NCBI GenBank assembly: GCA_947460275.1
Contig: CANHHZ010000001.1
Coordinates: 1 to 34,927 of the forward strand
Reading direction: 5' to 3'
Length of the DNA stretch: 34,927 nucleotides
Source: Sphingobacteriaceae bacterium
GTDB taxonomy: Bacteria; Bacteroidota; Bacteroidia; Sphingobacteriales; Sphingobacteriaceae
The notes beneath the pieces are model-generated. The model had not been told where the DNA came from and searched no databases. It worked only from the letters and a program-made list of their open reading frames with translations. Below are positions 9,190 through 17,576 of the stretch, piece after piece. Positions within the stretch are counted from its first letter, which is position 1. Each line of letters opens with the position of its first letter. Made by a program: the position numbers and the translations under genes.

Positions 9190-10155
9190 ATGGAACAGAT
9201 AAAAACATCCTTCGATTTCGAAAAGCCTTTGGCTGATTTGATGCAACAAATAGAAAAGGTAAAGCAAATTGCCGACAAAACTAAAGTTGACATGTCTGCA
9301 ACCTTAAAAGAACTTGATGAAAAATTAGCCAAAACCAGTAAAACTCTGTACAGTAATTTGACAGGCTGGCAAAAGGTTCAAATGTCTAGACACGCAGATA
9401 GGCCACAAACTTTAGACTATATTCGCTTGATTTGTGATGACTTTATTGAGCTTCACGGTGATAGAACTGTAAAAGATGACAAGGCCATTGTGGGTGGTTT
9501 TGCCACCATCGATGGGCAAACAGTCATGATTATCGGACACCAAAAAGGTAAAAACACTAAGGAGCGTCAATACCGTAATTTTGGGATGGCAAATCCCGAA
9601 GGTTACAGAAAAGCATTGCGCCTAATGAAACTGGCCGAAAAATTTAATAAACCTGTAATTTCGTTGATAGATACAATGGGTGCTTACCCTGGTTTAGAAG
9701 CTGAAGAACGTGGTCAAGGGGAAGCTATTGCACGTAATTTGTTAGAAATGTCGGTGTTACGTGTTCCAATTCTATGCTTCGTAGTTGGCGAGGGTGCGTC
9801 TGGCGGAGCTTTAGGTATTGGTATTGGCGACAAAGTTTACATGTTAGAGCATACTTGGTACTCGGTTATATCCCCAGAATCATGTTCTTCCATCTTATGG
9901 AGAAGCTGGGATTTTAAAGAGAAGGCAGCCGAGTGTTTAAAGTTAACTTCTGAAGATATGTTTAATAATAAACTAATTGACGGAATAGTGAAAGAACCTT
10001 TTGCCGGTGCTCATCAAAATCCAGAGCTAATGGCAAGTACGTTAAAAAGTCAAATTTTAAGTGATTTGGCCAATTTGAAAAAAGAAGACATAGAAACTAT
10101 CATTACAAAACGAATTGATAAGTTTTGTGCTATGGGCGTAGTAAACGAAAACTAA
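9190..10155 (+). CDS. accA: Acetyl-CoA carboxylase carboxyltransferase subunit alpha
   Basis: The protein has 321 residues from ATG at 9190, close to the usual 317-319. The upstream in-frame TTG at 9178 lies inside a likely promoter and was rejected. It shows the AccA N-terminal helical region (FDFEKPLADLMQQIEKVKQ) and LHGDRTVKDDKAIVGG. The carboxyltransferase core carries SLIDTMGAYPGLEAEERGQG and GEGASGGALGIGIGDKV. With AccD it transfers carboxyl from carboxybiotin to acetyl-CoA to give malonyl-CoA, the committed step of fatty acid synthesis in the cytoplasm. accD, accB and accC are not in the window. It stands as a single gene ending at a strong palindromic terminator. Confidence 0.98.
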   Translation: MEQIKTSFDFEKPLADLMQQIEKVKQIADKTKVDMSATLKELDEKLAKTSKTLYSNLTGWQKVQMSRHADRPQTLDYIRLICDDFIELHGDRTVKDDKAIVGGFATIDGQTVMIIGHQKGKNTKERQYRNFGMANPEGYRKALRLMKLAEKFNKPVISLIDTMGAYPGLEAEERGQGEAIARNLLEMSVLRVPILCFVVGEGASGGALGIGIGDKVYMLEHTWYSVISPESCSSILWRSWDFKEKAAECLKLTSEDMFNNKLIDGIVKEPFAGAHQNPELMASTLKSQILSDLANLKKEDIETIITKRIDKFCAMGVVNEN

Positions 10156-10182
10156 AACCAAAATTTCTTCCTAAAATAGATA

Positions 10183-10218
10183 AAAAAAGACCTCTATAAT
10201 ATTATAGAGGTCTTTTTT
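10183..10218. terminator. Bidirectional intrinsic terminator
   Basis: A perfect 36-bp palindrome with 18-nt arms (AAAAAAGACCTCTATAAT and its complement) is centred between 10200 and 10201. Each strand ends in six T. It lies between the convergent accA and DUF2723 genes and can serve both. Confidence 0.92.
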
Positions 10219-10235
10219 GTGGGTTTAATTAATGT

Positions 10236-13200
10236 TTATTGTGGCCCAAAAAATTGTTCAAATTTGCTATACAACTGATTATATTTGTTATCCACAAAAG
10301 TTGCAGTTTTAGTTTGCTTGTATTGTTTGGCTATTTTTGCCATAGGCTCTAAGCCATAGGCTAAGCCTATTCTTATATTTCTATCTCCAATGAGTTGCTT
10401 TTTGCTTCTAGAAATATCTGCCAAATAGTTGAGCTCCTTGGCTACGTAATCGGTATAAGCCTCAATTAATCTATTCGCTTTTTCCGTTTCACCTAAAGTA
10501 TAAAGGTTATTTGCCATTTCAGGAACAGCCATCACCATCCTTAAGCTATAGATTTTGCTAGGCATCACCTCGTAATATTTATGAACTACTTTCTTAGCAT
10601 CAGCATAATTTCCTTCTTTAATTAAGCCAGAAATTAAGTTGTTAAAAAGGTTATTAAATATAGAAACATCATCAGTTGATTGAGAATCTAAATAAGTAGC
10701 ATTTTTTATATTTCCCCACTTAAATTTATCCATCACATTTGTGTACATGGGCTTGATATTGATTGGCTGTTCGCCTGTGTTAGCATCTTCAGCTATTTGC
10801 TGGTGTTGTAACGGGAGCAAGCGAGAAGCCAAGCCTTCGGTGTACAAATAGTTATCTAATCCATTAAACTGCTCTGAAGGCACGGTGGTGCAGAAATAAA
10901 TAGGTCTTTTCCAGTTGTTATGTGCTATAATATCGAGCATAGCTAAGGTTCCTTTGGTTACATATCCTTTGTTGTATTTCCATTCCATTGCTGGTATAAT
11001 TTTAGCACTGTCGGCTAGCGCTACAGTACCAGTGGTCAATACATCTTTACGATTTACCGTAAGTTTAAAGTTTTTTGTAGGAATGAAATTAGCCTTTGTT
11101 CCATCTTCTAGGTCTAATTGAGCCTCTGGGTTTTCAGAAAGTAAGAAATCCACAATGTCTTTAAGTTCTACAGCTTCTTTTACATTATAGTCTTTAAAAT
11201 ACATCACGTCTCTTACGCCGGAAACATATTGATCAGGTTTCATGGTAATTGGTAAAGGATCAGATTGATGCACTTTTCGTCGCATACCATTAATGTACCA
11301 ATCCGTATCAAATAAGCTTAAGTTTACCAAACGTATATCAGGGCGTATGTTTTCTACTTCTTGCGCATACCAAAGCGGATAAGTGTCATTATCTCCGTAG
11401 GTAAATAAAATGGCATTTGGTGCGCACGATTCTAGGTAGCTTACGGCAATGTCATGCGCTACCATTTTTTCAGAACGATTATGGTCATCCCATCCCTGAC
11501 TAGCCATTAACACTGGAGCTGCACCCAAGCCAATTACGGTAGCACCAATGGCTGCTGTTTTGATGTTCAATTTGTTAAATAGCCATTCTTTGATGGCCAG
11601 CACACCTAAGCCAATCCAAATGGCAAAGGCATAGAACGAACCCACATAAGCGTAATCTCTTTCTCTAGGCTCTAAAGGCTTTTGGTTCAAATATAATACA
11701 ATGGCTAAGCCCGTACAAAAGAACAATAAACCGATAATTCCAGCATCTTTTTGTCGGCGTTTAAAGTGCCAAAGTGCACCCAATACGCCTAAAATTAGTG
11801 GTAAAAAGAAAAATCTGTTGTAAGATTTGCTTTCAGAAATTGATGGAGGTAAATGGCTTTGATCACCTAAAAACATGGCGTCTACGGGTTTCACGCCGCT
11901 CAGCCATTGCCCTTCATAGGTGCTTCCTTGTCCTTGTTCTTCATTTTGTCTACCAACAAAGTTCCACATGAAATAGCGCATATACATAAATCCTACTTGA
12001 TAGCGAGCAAAGAAGCCCACGTTATCAAGCGTTGTTGGAAAATGGGTTTCCTCAAAACCCATCATGTCTTTGTAATATTCTATATGCCTTTGGTCGTCGC
12101 TATACATTCTAGGAAACAAAACCTCGTGCTGCAAACGACGGATACTGTCCGGGAAATTTTCATTTTCGCCGTAAACTTCTTTAGATTTTTTTCCAGCAAT
12201 TTCATATTTTGTTGCACCTTTTCTATAAATGTTACCTGTTTCTACCCTAACTGGTCTGTTGCCATCTTCATTGTATTTTGGAATGGTGTTATAGTTTGGA
12301 CCAACTAATAAGGGCCTATCGCCGTACTGTTCGCGATTTAGATAGCTCAAGAATGAAAAGGCATTGTCTGGGTCGCTGTTATTTAAATTTGGCTTAGCTT
12401 GTGCCCTAATAATAATCATGGCAAAAGAGCAATAACCAAAAATAACCAATACAGTAGACAGCAGTGCTAAATTTAAAATTCTTTTTTGATGTTTAATTGA
12501 ATAACGTATCCCTAGAACTAAGGCTAAAATTAATAAAACAACAAAGAAAAGTACACCCGTTCCAAAACCAAGACCTAAGGTGTTTACAAAGAATAAATCG
12601 AAATAAGCACCAAAAGAAACTAGATATTGGATAATGCCATATTGTATAACGGCTAAAATTAAAATGCCAATTCCTAAAGTTTTAAATACACCAAGCGAAG
12701 TAGCTTGTTTTGTTTTTTTGAAATAATAAACAAAAGCAATAGCAGGTATGGTTAGGAGGTTAAGTAAGTGGATGCCAATAGAAAGGCCCATAATGTAAGC
12801 AATAAACAACAGCCACCTGTCAGCCTTTGGTTCGTCGGCTACCGCCTCCCATTTTAAAATTGCCCAAAATACGATGGCAGTAAATAATGAAGAAAGTGCA
12901 TAAACTTCAGATTCTACGGCAGAGAACCAAAAACTATCAGAAAAAGTATAAGCCAAAGCGCCAACAGCGCCAGCACCCATTATACTAATTAAAGTGGGGG
13001 CACTTATTTCTTCCTCTCGTTTTACTAAAATCTTTTTAGCCAAAGCAGTAATGGTCCAAAATAGAAATAGAATAGTGGCTCCACTGGCAATGGCCGAACC
13101 CACATTCATAAAATAAGCTACCTTAGTAACATCACCCAGGGCAAAAAGAGAAAAGAAGCGCTGTATCATTAAAAATAAAGGTGCACCAGGCTGGTGTACT

Positions 13201-13340
13201 ACTTGCATTTTTAACGCTGAGGCGATAAACTCGCCGCAATCCCAAAAGCTCACCGAAGGTTCGAGGGTTAAAATATAAGTTGAGGTGGCAATCAAAAAGC
13301 AAAGCCAGCCTACAATGTTGTTTATTTTTGAATATTTCAT
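10236..13340 (-). CDS. DUF2723 integral membrane glycosyltransferase (TMEM260-like)
   Basis: The 1034-residue protein opens with a membrane helix (11-28) and then the family signature EPSVSFWDCGEFIASALKMQ and HQPGAPLF (about 27-55). D34, E37 and H49 sit where lumenal or periplasmic loop residues of GT-C enzymes are expected. About a dozen hydrophobic segments run to roughly residue 620. A soluble region follows (FTYGDNDTYPLWYAQE near 640), then a helical, TPR-like C-terminus. DUF2723 is the domain of animal TMEM260, reported as a protein O-mannosyltransferase. Bacteroidota homologues are very common and presumably use a lipid-linked sugar to modify exported proteins or glycolipids. That acceptor role is inference. 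No neighbour points to a substrate. Confidence 0.88.
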   Translation of the reverse strand: MKYSKINNIVGWLCFLIATSTYILTLEPSVSFWDCGEFIASALKMQVVHQPGAPLFLMIQRFFSLFALGDVTKVAYFMNVGSAIASGATILFLFWTITALAKKILVKREEEISAPTLISIMGAGAVGALAYTFSDSFWFSAVESEVYALSSLFTAIVFWAILKWEAVADEPKADRWLLFIAYIMGLSIGIHLLNLLTIPAIAFVYYFKKTKQATSLGVFKTLGIGILILAVIQYGIIQYLVSFGAYFDLFFVNTLGLGFGTGVLFFVVLLILALVLGIRYSIKHQKRILNLALLSTVLVIFGYCSFAMIIIRAQAKPNLNNSDPDNAFSFLSYLNREQYGDRPLLVGPNYNTIPKYNEDGNRPVRVETGNIYRKGATKYEIAGKKSKEVYGENENFPDSIRRLQHEVLFPRMYSDDQRHIEYYKDMMGFEETHFPTTLDNVGFFARYQVGFMYMRYFMWNFVGRQNEEQGQGSTYEGQWLSGVKPVDAMFLGDQSHLPPSISESKSYNRFFFLPLILGVLGALWHFKRRQKDAGIIGLLFFCTGLAIVLYLNQKPLEPRERDYAYVGSFYAFAIWIGLGVLAIKEWLFNKLNIKTAAIGATVIGLGAAPVLMASQGWDDHNRSEKMVAHDIAVSYLESCAPNAILFTYGDNDTYPLWYAQEVENIRPDIRLVNLSLFDTDWYINGMRRKVHQSDPLPITMKPDQYVSGVRDVMYFKDYNVKEAVELKDIVDFLLSENPEAQLDLEDGTKANFIPTKNFKLTVNRKDVLTTGTVALADSAKIIPAMEWKYNKGYVTKGTLAMLDIIAHNNWKRPIYFCTTVPSEQFNGLDNYLYTEGLASRLLPLQHQQIAEDANTGEQPINIKPMYTNVMDKFKWGNIKNATYLDSQSTDDVSIFNNLFNNLISGLIKEGNYADAKKVVHKYYEVMPSKIYSLRMVMAVPEMANNLYTLGETEKANRLIEAYTDYVAKELNYLADISRSKKQLIGDRNIRIGLAYGLEPMAKIAKQYKQTKTATFVDNKYNQLYSKFEQFFGPQ

Positions 13341-13507
13341 TTTAAAAATGGGATATAATAAATAAGCTTACGCATAAAAATGCAGCCGAAAATAATCAAA
13401 TAGATTGATATATAGCTAAATATTTTTTAGCTTTTAACAAAAATTAACGCTTTATATGGGGTTTAAATTATGTTTTACAATTATTTTAACTTTTTTTTAA
13501 TTGGCGC

Positions 13508-13537
13508 TTGCAGATACAAAAAATGTGCTTAAATTTG
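13508..13537 (+). promoter_or_regulatory. Promoter of tRNA-Gln
   Basis: TTG at 13508-13510 is followed by exactly 19 nt and then TAAATTTG at 13530-13537. This is a full match to the Bacteroidota sigma-A promoter (TTG-N19-TAnnTTTG). Transcription should begin about 13543-13546, some 27 nt before the mature tRNA 5' end. The rest of 13341-13507 is AT-rich and shows nothing else recognisable. Confidence 0.85.
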
Positions 13538-13571
13538 CATTCCATTTCAGAACAACAGTTCGATGGAAGAT

Positions 13572-13642
13572 TGTCCGATAGTATAAGGGTAGTACAACGG
13601 TTTTTGGTACCGTTTGTCTTGGTTCGAATCCAGGTCGGACAA
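13572..13642 (+). tRNA. tRNA-Gln (anticodon UUG)
   Basis: The acceptor stem is TGTCCGA (13572-13578) paired with TCGGACA (13635-13641), with discriminator A at 13642. The anticodon stem is ACGGT (13597-13601) with ACCGT (13609-13613). The loop TTTTGGT has anticodon TTG at 13604-13606. The T-loop GGTTCGAATCC (13621-13631) is canonical. CCA is not encoded. The gene is alone, with its own promoter and terminator. Confidence 0.96.
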
Positions 13643-13651
13643 CAATTTTTT

Positions 13652-13687
13652 TCGGATTGTGAACAAAAGCGCAATCCGATTTTTTTT
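13652..13687 (+). terminator. Intrinsic terminator after tRNA-Gln
   Basis: The stem TCGGATTG (13652-13659) pairs with CAATCCGA (13672-13679), extended by T-G and G-C pairs, with loop AACAAAAG. A run of eight T follows (13680-13687). It ends the tRNA transcript 24 nt before prs begins. Confidence 0.9.
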
Positions 13688-13711
13688 AACCAGCATTGAT
13701 CCCCTTAAATC

Positions 13712-14653
13712 ATGCCATTGCAATTTAACCCAGTTAAAATTTTTGCCGGAAGCGGTTCAAAAGATTTAGCGAAAAAAATTGCCGAAGCTTACGGCAAACC
13801 ACTAGGAGACGTAACTTTAAGTCGGTTTAGCGATGGCGAGTTTCAGCCTTCTTATGATGAAACTGTAAGAGGATGTGATTTGTTTTTAATCCAATCTACT
13901 TGTCAGCCAAACGATAACTTATTTGAACTGCTGCTAATGATTGATGCGGCCAAAAGAGCATCGGCTCACTATATTACCGCTGTTGTACCTTATTATGGTT
14001 TGGCCCGTCAAGATCGAAAAGATAAACCAAGGGTGGCAATAGGGGCGAAATTAGTAGCTAATTTACTAAAATCGGCAGGCATACATCGCATCATGACCAT
14101 GGATTTGCACGCCGCACAGATACAAGGCTTTTTTGATATTCCAGTCGACCACCTTGATGGCTCTGTAATATTTGTACCTTATATCAAAAGCTTAGGCTTA
14201 GAAAACTTGACCATTGCTTCGCCAGACATGGGCGGTTCTTATAGGGCTCGTACCTTTGCGAAGTTTTTTAATGCAGAGGTGGTAATTTGTGATAAACGCC
14301 GTAAACGTGCCAACGAAATCGAATCGATGTCGATTATTGGAGATGTTACTGGGCAAGATATAGTGCTAATTGATGATATTTGCGATACAGCAGGAACTTT
14401 AGCTAAAGCAGCAGCTTTAATTATGGAAAACGGCGCTAAAAGTGTAAGAGCGGTTTGTACGCATGCTATTTTATCTGGTAACGCTTACGATACTATAGAA
14501 AACTCGATGTTAGCTGAGTTAATTGTAACAGATACAATTCCATTAAAACATCAGAGTAATAAAATAAAGGTGCTAAGTACAGCCAGTTTATTTGCAAAGG
14601 CAATTGCCAATGTTAACGAACACGGTTCAATTAGCGACCTGTTTAAAGTGTAA
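13712..14653 (+). CDS. prs: Ribose-phosphate pyrophosphokinase (PRPP synthetase)
   Basis: The 313-residue protein matches the class I PRPP synthetase length. It shows SRFSDGEFQPSYDETVRGCD at the N-terminus, PYYGLARQDRKDKPR (ATP-binding flexible region), MDLHAAQIQGFFDIPVDHL and the PRPP-binding loop VLIDDICDTAGTLAKAA. It makes PRPP from ribose 5-phosphate and ATP for purine, pyrimidine, His, Trp and NAD synthesis in the cytoplasm. It precedes rplY by 125 bp, an order seen in many bacteria (prs-ctc-pth). Confidence 0.98.
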   Translation: MPLQFNPVKIFAGSGSKDLAKKIAEAYGKPLGDVTLSRFSDGEFQPSYDETVRGCDLFLIQSTCQPNDNLFELLLMIDAAKRASAHYITAVVPYYGLARQDRKDKPRVAIGAKLVANLLKSAGIHRIMTMDLHAAQIQGFFDIPVDHLDGSVIFVPYIKSLGLENLTIASPDMGGSYRARTFAKFFNAEVVICDKRRKRANEIESMSIIGDVTGQDIVLIDDICDTAGTLAKAAALIMENGAKSVRAVCTHAILSGNAYDTIENSMLAELIVTDTIPLKHQSNKIKVLSTASLFAKAIANVNEHGSISDLFKV

Positions 14654-14654
14654 A

Positions 14655-14680
14655 TAAAAGACTAAGAAACAAAGAGCAAA
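14655..14680 (+). repeat. Purine-rich intergenic repeat, copy A
   Basis: The sequence TAAAAGACTAAGAAACAAAG plus AGCAAA lies just after the prs stop. A related purine-rich sequence occurs in the opposite orientation before pth (18853-18886). Its role is unknown. The remainder of this gap (to 14778) shows nothing clear. Confidence 0.4.
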
Positions 14681-14778
14681 GATGAGCTGTTGGTTGTAAC
14701 AATCCTTAACATTGATGCTCCAAACTAAATACTAACATCTAACTACTACTAGAATATTAACAATTTAAATACATAAAA

Positions 14779-15357
14779 ATGAAAACAATCGCAATTAGCG
14801 GTTCTCTAAGAGAGAACGTAGGGAAACGCGATGCTAAAGAGCTTCGCTATCAAGGTAAAGTTCCTGCAGTATTGTATGGTGGTAAAGAACAAGTGCATTT
14901 TGCAGTAAACATTAAAGACTTGAACGCAGCTATCTACACCCCAGAGGCAAACTTTTTAGAAATCGCCATTGGTGGTACAAAAACTAAAGCCGTAATCAAA
15001 GAAGCACAATTTCATCCATTAACAGATTTATTAATCCACGTAGATTTTCTTCAATTATTTGATGATAAAGAAATCACTATGGAAATTCCTGTTAAATTAA
15101 CCGGAACTTCTCCAGGTGTAAAAATGGGGGGTAAATTAGTTCAAAAATTACGTAAACTACGTGTAAGATCGTTACCAAAAAACATGCCTCAAGTAGTAGA
15201 GGCTAGCATTGCTCAATTAGAAGTAGGAAATTTATTCCGCGTTCGTGATTTGCAAGCTGGTAATTATGTAGTGACGAATACTCCTGAAGATACCATTGTT
15301 TCTGTAGGTATGTCTAGAGCATTAAAACAAGCAGAAAATGATGCAAAAGGTAAATAA
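14779..15357 (+). CDS. rplY: 50S ribosomal protein L25 / general stress protein Ctc
   Basis: The 192-residue protein has the long (Ctc/TL5) architecture. An N-terminal 5S rRNA-binding L25 domain comes first (about 1-92: SGSLRENVGKRDAKELRYQG, VPAVLYGGKEQVHF, IHVDFLQL). The C-terminal TL5 beta domain follows (about 93-180). It binds 5S rRNA in the large ribosomal subunit. Its gene follows prs and is followed by a strong terminator, so it is not co-transcribed with the lyase gene downstream. Confidence 0.97.
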   Translation: MKTIAISGSLRENVGKRDAKELRYQGKVPAVLYGGKEQVHFAVNIKDLNAAIYTPEANFLEIAIGGTKTKAVIKEAQFHPLTDLLIHVDFLQLFDDKEITMEIPVKLTGTSPGVKMGGKLVQKLRKLRVRSLPKNMPQVVEASIAQLEVGNLFRVRDLQAGNYVVTNTPEDTIVSVGMSRALKQAENDAKGK

Positions 15358-15378
15358 TACCTGATTGCTTTAAATGAT

Positions 15379-15412
15379 AAACGGCGCAAAATTTATTTTG
15401 CGCCGTTTTTTT
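15379..15412 (+). terminator. Intrinsic terminator after rplY
   Basis: The arms AAACGGCGCAAAA (15379-15391) and TTTTGCGCCGTTT (15396-15408) pair perfectly around a TTTA loop and run into a T tract to 15412. Its position rules out the in-frame ATG at 15374 as the start of the following lyase gene. Confidence 0.93.
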
Positions 15413-15448
15413 ATGCATAAATTGTATTTTAGTAAACCAAATGGCAAG

Positions 15449-17575
15449 ATGTACTACAAAAAATACTTTTTAATTTTATGCTTACTTAATTGTTTGGGTA
15501 AGCTAAATGCGCAAAATAAGATTTATGACACCATAGCAGAACGTATAGCTATCGATCTGCAATGGGGTGTTAATGACCAGGAATTGGCCAGTCGGATTGA
15601 CAATAACTGGTCTAAACTAGCAGCAGACGGCAGCTGGATAGACATCAATTACAACGATGCTAAATTTGATCCATTGGTTAGGATAAAGGAAATGGCAATT
15701 GCTTACGTCAGGCCATCAAATCGGTTTTATCATTCACAAAAAGTACAGCTCTTATTGGTTAAATCTTTACAAAATTGGGCGGATAAAAATCCGAAGAACA
15801 AAAATTGGTGGTACAATGATATTTTTTATCCACAAAATATTGGACAAATTTTGGTGCTCTTACAGCAAAACACCAAAGCCCTTCCTAGTGAGCTAAAAGC
15901 TATTTTAATAAGTCGTATGCAACGAAAAATGCGTGAAAACGATGGGGCTAATACATCTGATATCGCTTTGCATTACTTGTATCGGGCTTGTGTGACCGAA
16001 AACAAATCTACCTTAGATTCGGCTACAACTTATTTATACCAACCCATAACCCTATCAAATGGCAAAGAAGGTGTGCAAATAGATGGCAGTTATTATCAAC
16101 ACGGCAAACAACAGGCCATTGGTAGTTACGGGCGTGTGTTTCTTTCAAACGCTGTTAATGCAACATTTTATCTGCGCAATACCCCATATGCCTTACCCGA
16201 AAAAAAGTTGGAAATTTTAATCGATTTTTTTAAAAATACCTTTGCTAAAACCATCAGAGGCACTTATTATGATTTTAATGTGCGTGGTAGAGGGATCAGT
16301 CGCAAAGATTCGTTAAGAAGCGGATTGGAAAGCATTATCAATAAAATGAGCACAATTAATGCCGAAAACAATAACTATTGGAATGCGCTTGCCCTACGGG
16401 TTACAAATCAAAAGCCTGCTGCATATCAAATTGTTTCTTCCCATACTTTTTATTGGAAATCAGGTTATACACTACATGTTGCACCCGAATATACTTTTAG
16501 TGTGCAAACAGCCTCAACCCGAACCTTGAGAACAGAAAGAGGAAACAACGAAAATATTTTAGGAAATTTTTTGGCCGATGGTGCTACCAATATTCAGCGT
16601 ACAGGCAGCGAATATGCCAATATAATGCCTGTTTGGGAATGGGATAAAATTCCAGGGACTACGAATAGAGATTATTTAGCAGATGAAGGCGCAACGGTTA
16701 AAAAAGATTGGGGTATACCCGGTACAACCGATTTTGTAGGTGGACTTAGCGACGGAAAATACGGTGTTTCGGCCTATCATCTAAATAGCGATAGTGTAGA
16801 GGCTAAAAAAGCATGGTTTTTTTTCGACAAAGAAATAGTTTGCTTAGGAGCCGGCATCACCAGCAATACAGCACAGCCAATTGTAACCACCATCAACCAA
16901 TCGTGGCTTAGGAGTGAGGTATCCGTTGCCATGCAAAACAACTCTAATGTGCTGTTGCCCAACATCCAAGTGGCTTATAAAAATGCAACAGCAGTAAGCC
17001 ATGACAGCATAAGTTACTTTTTTCCGTTAAATCAGAACTTGGTTGTGGCCAACCAAATCCAAGCCGGTAATTGGTACCGTATCAATAATTTTCAACCTAA
17101 AGAGGAAAGGAGTGGCGAAGTATTTAAACTATGGATTGACCATGGTATCAAACCCACAAATGCAGCTTATCAGTACATTGTTGTGCCTGGTTCTCAAAAA
17201 TCATCAATTTTTAAAAACTATCCGTTTAACAACTTACAGATTTTGCAAAACACGCCCAATTTGCAAGTGGTTATGCACAAAAAATTGGGGCTACTACAAA
17301 TGGTTTTTTATGCGCCAGATTCGTTCGTTTATAATGGTATGACTATAAAGGTTGATAAACCTTGTGTGCTGCAAATTAACGATTTTGAGAGTGCAAACGC
17401 AATACTTTTTATAGCCGACCCCACCCAAAAAAGCAACGAAATAAATTTAGAATTAAAACTCCCAAAATATTCAACAAAATTTAAATTAACTTGCCCCTTG
17501 CCAGATGCCGAATTTGCGGGAAAAACGGTTAAATTCAAATTAGAAAACAAAAATTTACAACATAAAAACAATTAA
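15449..17575 (+). CDS. Polysaccharide lyase family 8 (chondroitin AC / hyaluronan lyase type)
   Basis: The protein is 708 residues from ATG at 15449, which starts a good signal peptide (MYYKKYFLILCLLNCLGKLNAQ). ATGs at 15374 and 15413 lie in or at the rplY terminator. An alpha/alpha toroid (about 25-340) is followed by beta-sandwich domains. Residues N168, H218, Y227, R281 and R285 reproduce the spacing of the catalytic Asn175, His225, Tyr234, Arg288 and Arg292 of Pedobacter heparinus chondroitinase AC. Motifs include DGSYYQHGKQ, PVWEWDKIPGTT and FFFDKEIVCLGAGI. The enzyme cleaves uronic-acid glycans by beta-elimination, leaving unsaturated ends. Chondroitin or hyaluronan is likely, but xanthan- or alginate-type PL8 substrates are possible. 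It ends 1 bp before the GH88 start. Confidence 0.93.
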   Translation: MYYKKYFLILCLLNCLGKLNAQNKIYDTIAERIAIDLQWGVNDQELASRIDNNWSKLAADGSWIDINYNDAKFDPLVRIKEMAIAYVRPSNRFYHSQKVQLLLVKSLQNWADKNPKNKNWWYNDIFYPQNIGQILVLLQQNTKALPSELKAILISRMQRKMRENDGANTSDIALHYLYRACVTENKSTLDSATTYLYQPITLSNGKEGVQIDGSYYQHGKQQAIGSYGRVFLSNAVNATFYLRNTPYALPEKKLEILIDFFKNTFAKTIRGTYYDFNVRGRGISRKDSLRSGLESIINKMSTINAENNNYWNALALRVTNQKPAAYQIVSSHTFYWKSGYTLHVAPEYTFSVQTASTRTLRTERGNNENILGNFLADGATNIQRTGSEYANIMPVWEWDKIPGTTNRDYLADEGATVKKDWGIPGTTDFVGGLSDGKYGVSAYHLNSDSVEAKKAWFFFDKEIVCLGAGITSNTAQPIVTTINQSWLRSEVSVAMQNNSNVLLPNIQVAYKNATAVSHDSISYFFPLNQNLVVANQIQAGNWYRINNFQPKEERSGEVFKLWIDHGIKPTNAAYQYIVVPGSQKSSIFKNYPFNNLQILQNTPNLQVVMHKKLGLLQMVFYAPDSFVYNGMTIKVDKPCVLQINDFESANAILFIADPTQKSNEINLELKLPKYSTKFKLTCPLPDAEFAGKTVKFKLENKNLQHKNN

Positions 17576-17576
17576 G

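Noticed and set aside
13486..13699. Short open frames on both strands over the tRNA-Gln gene
   Set aside because: They overlap a canonical tRNA, its promoter and its terminator.
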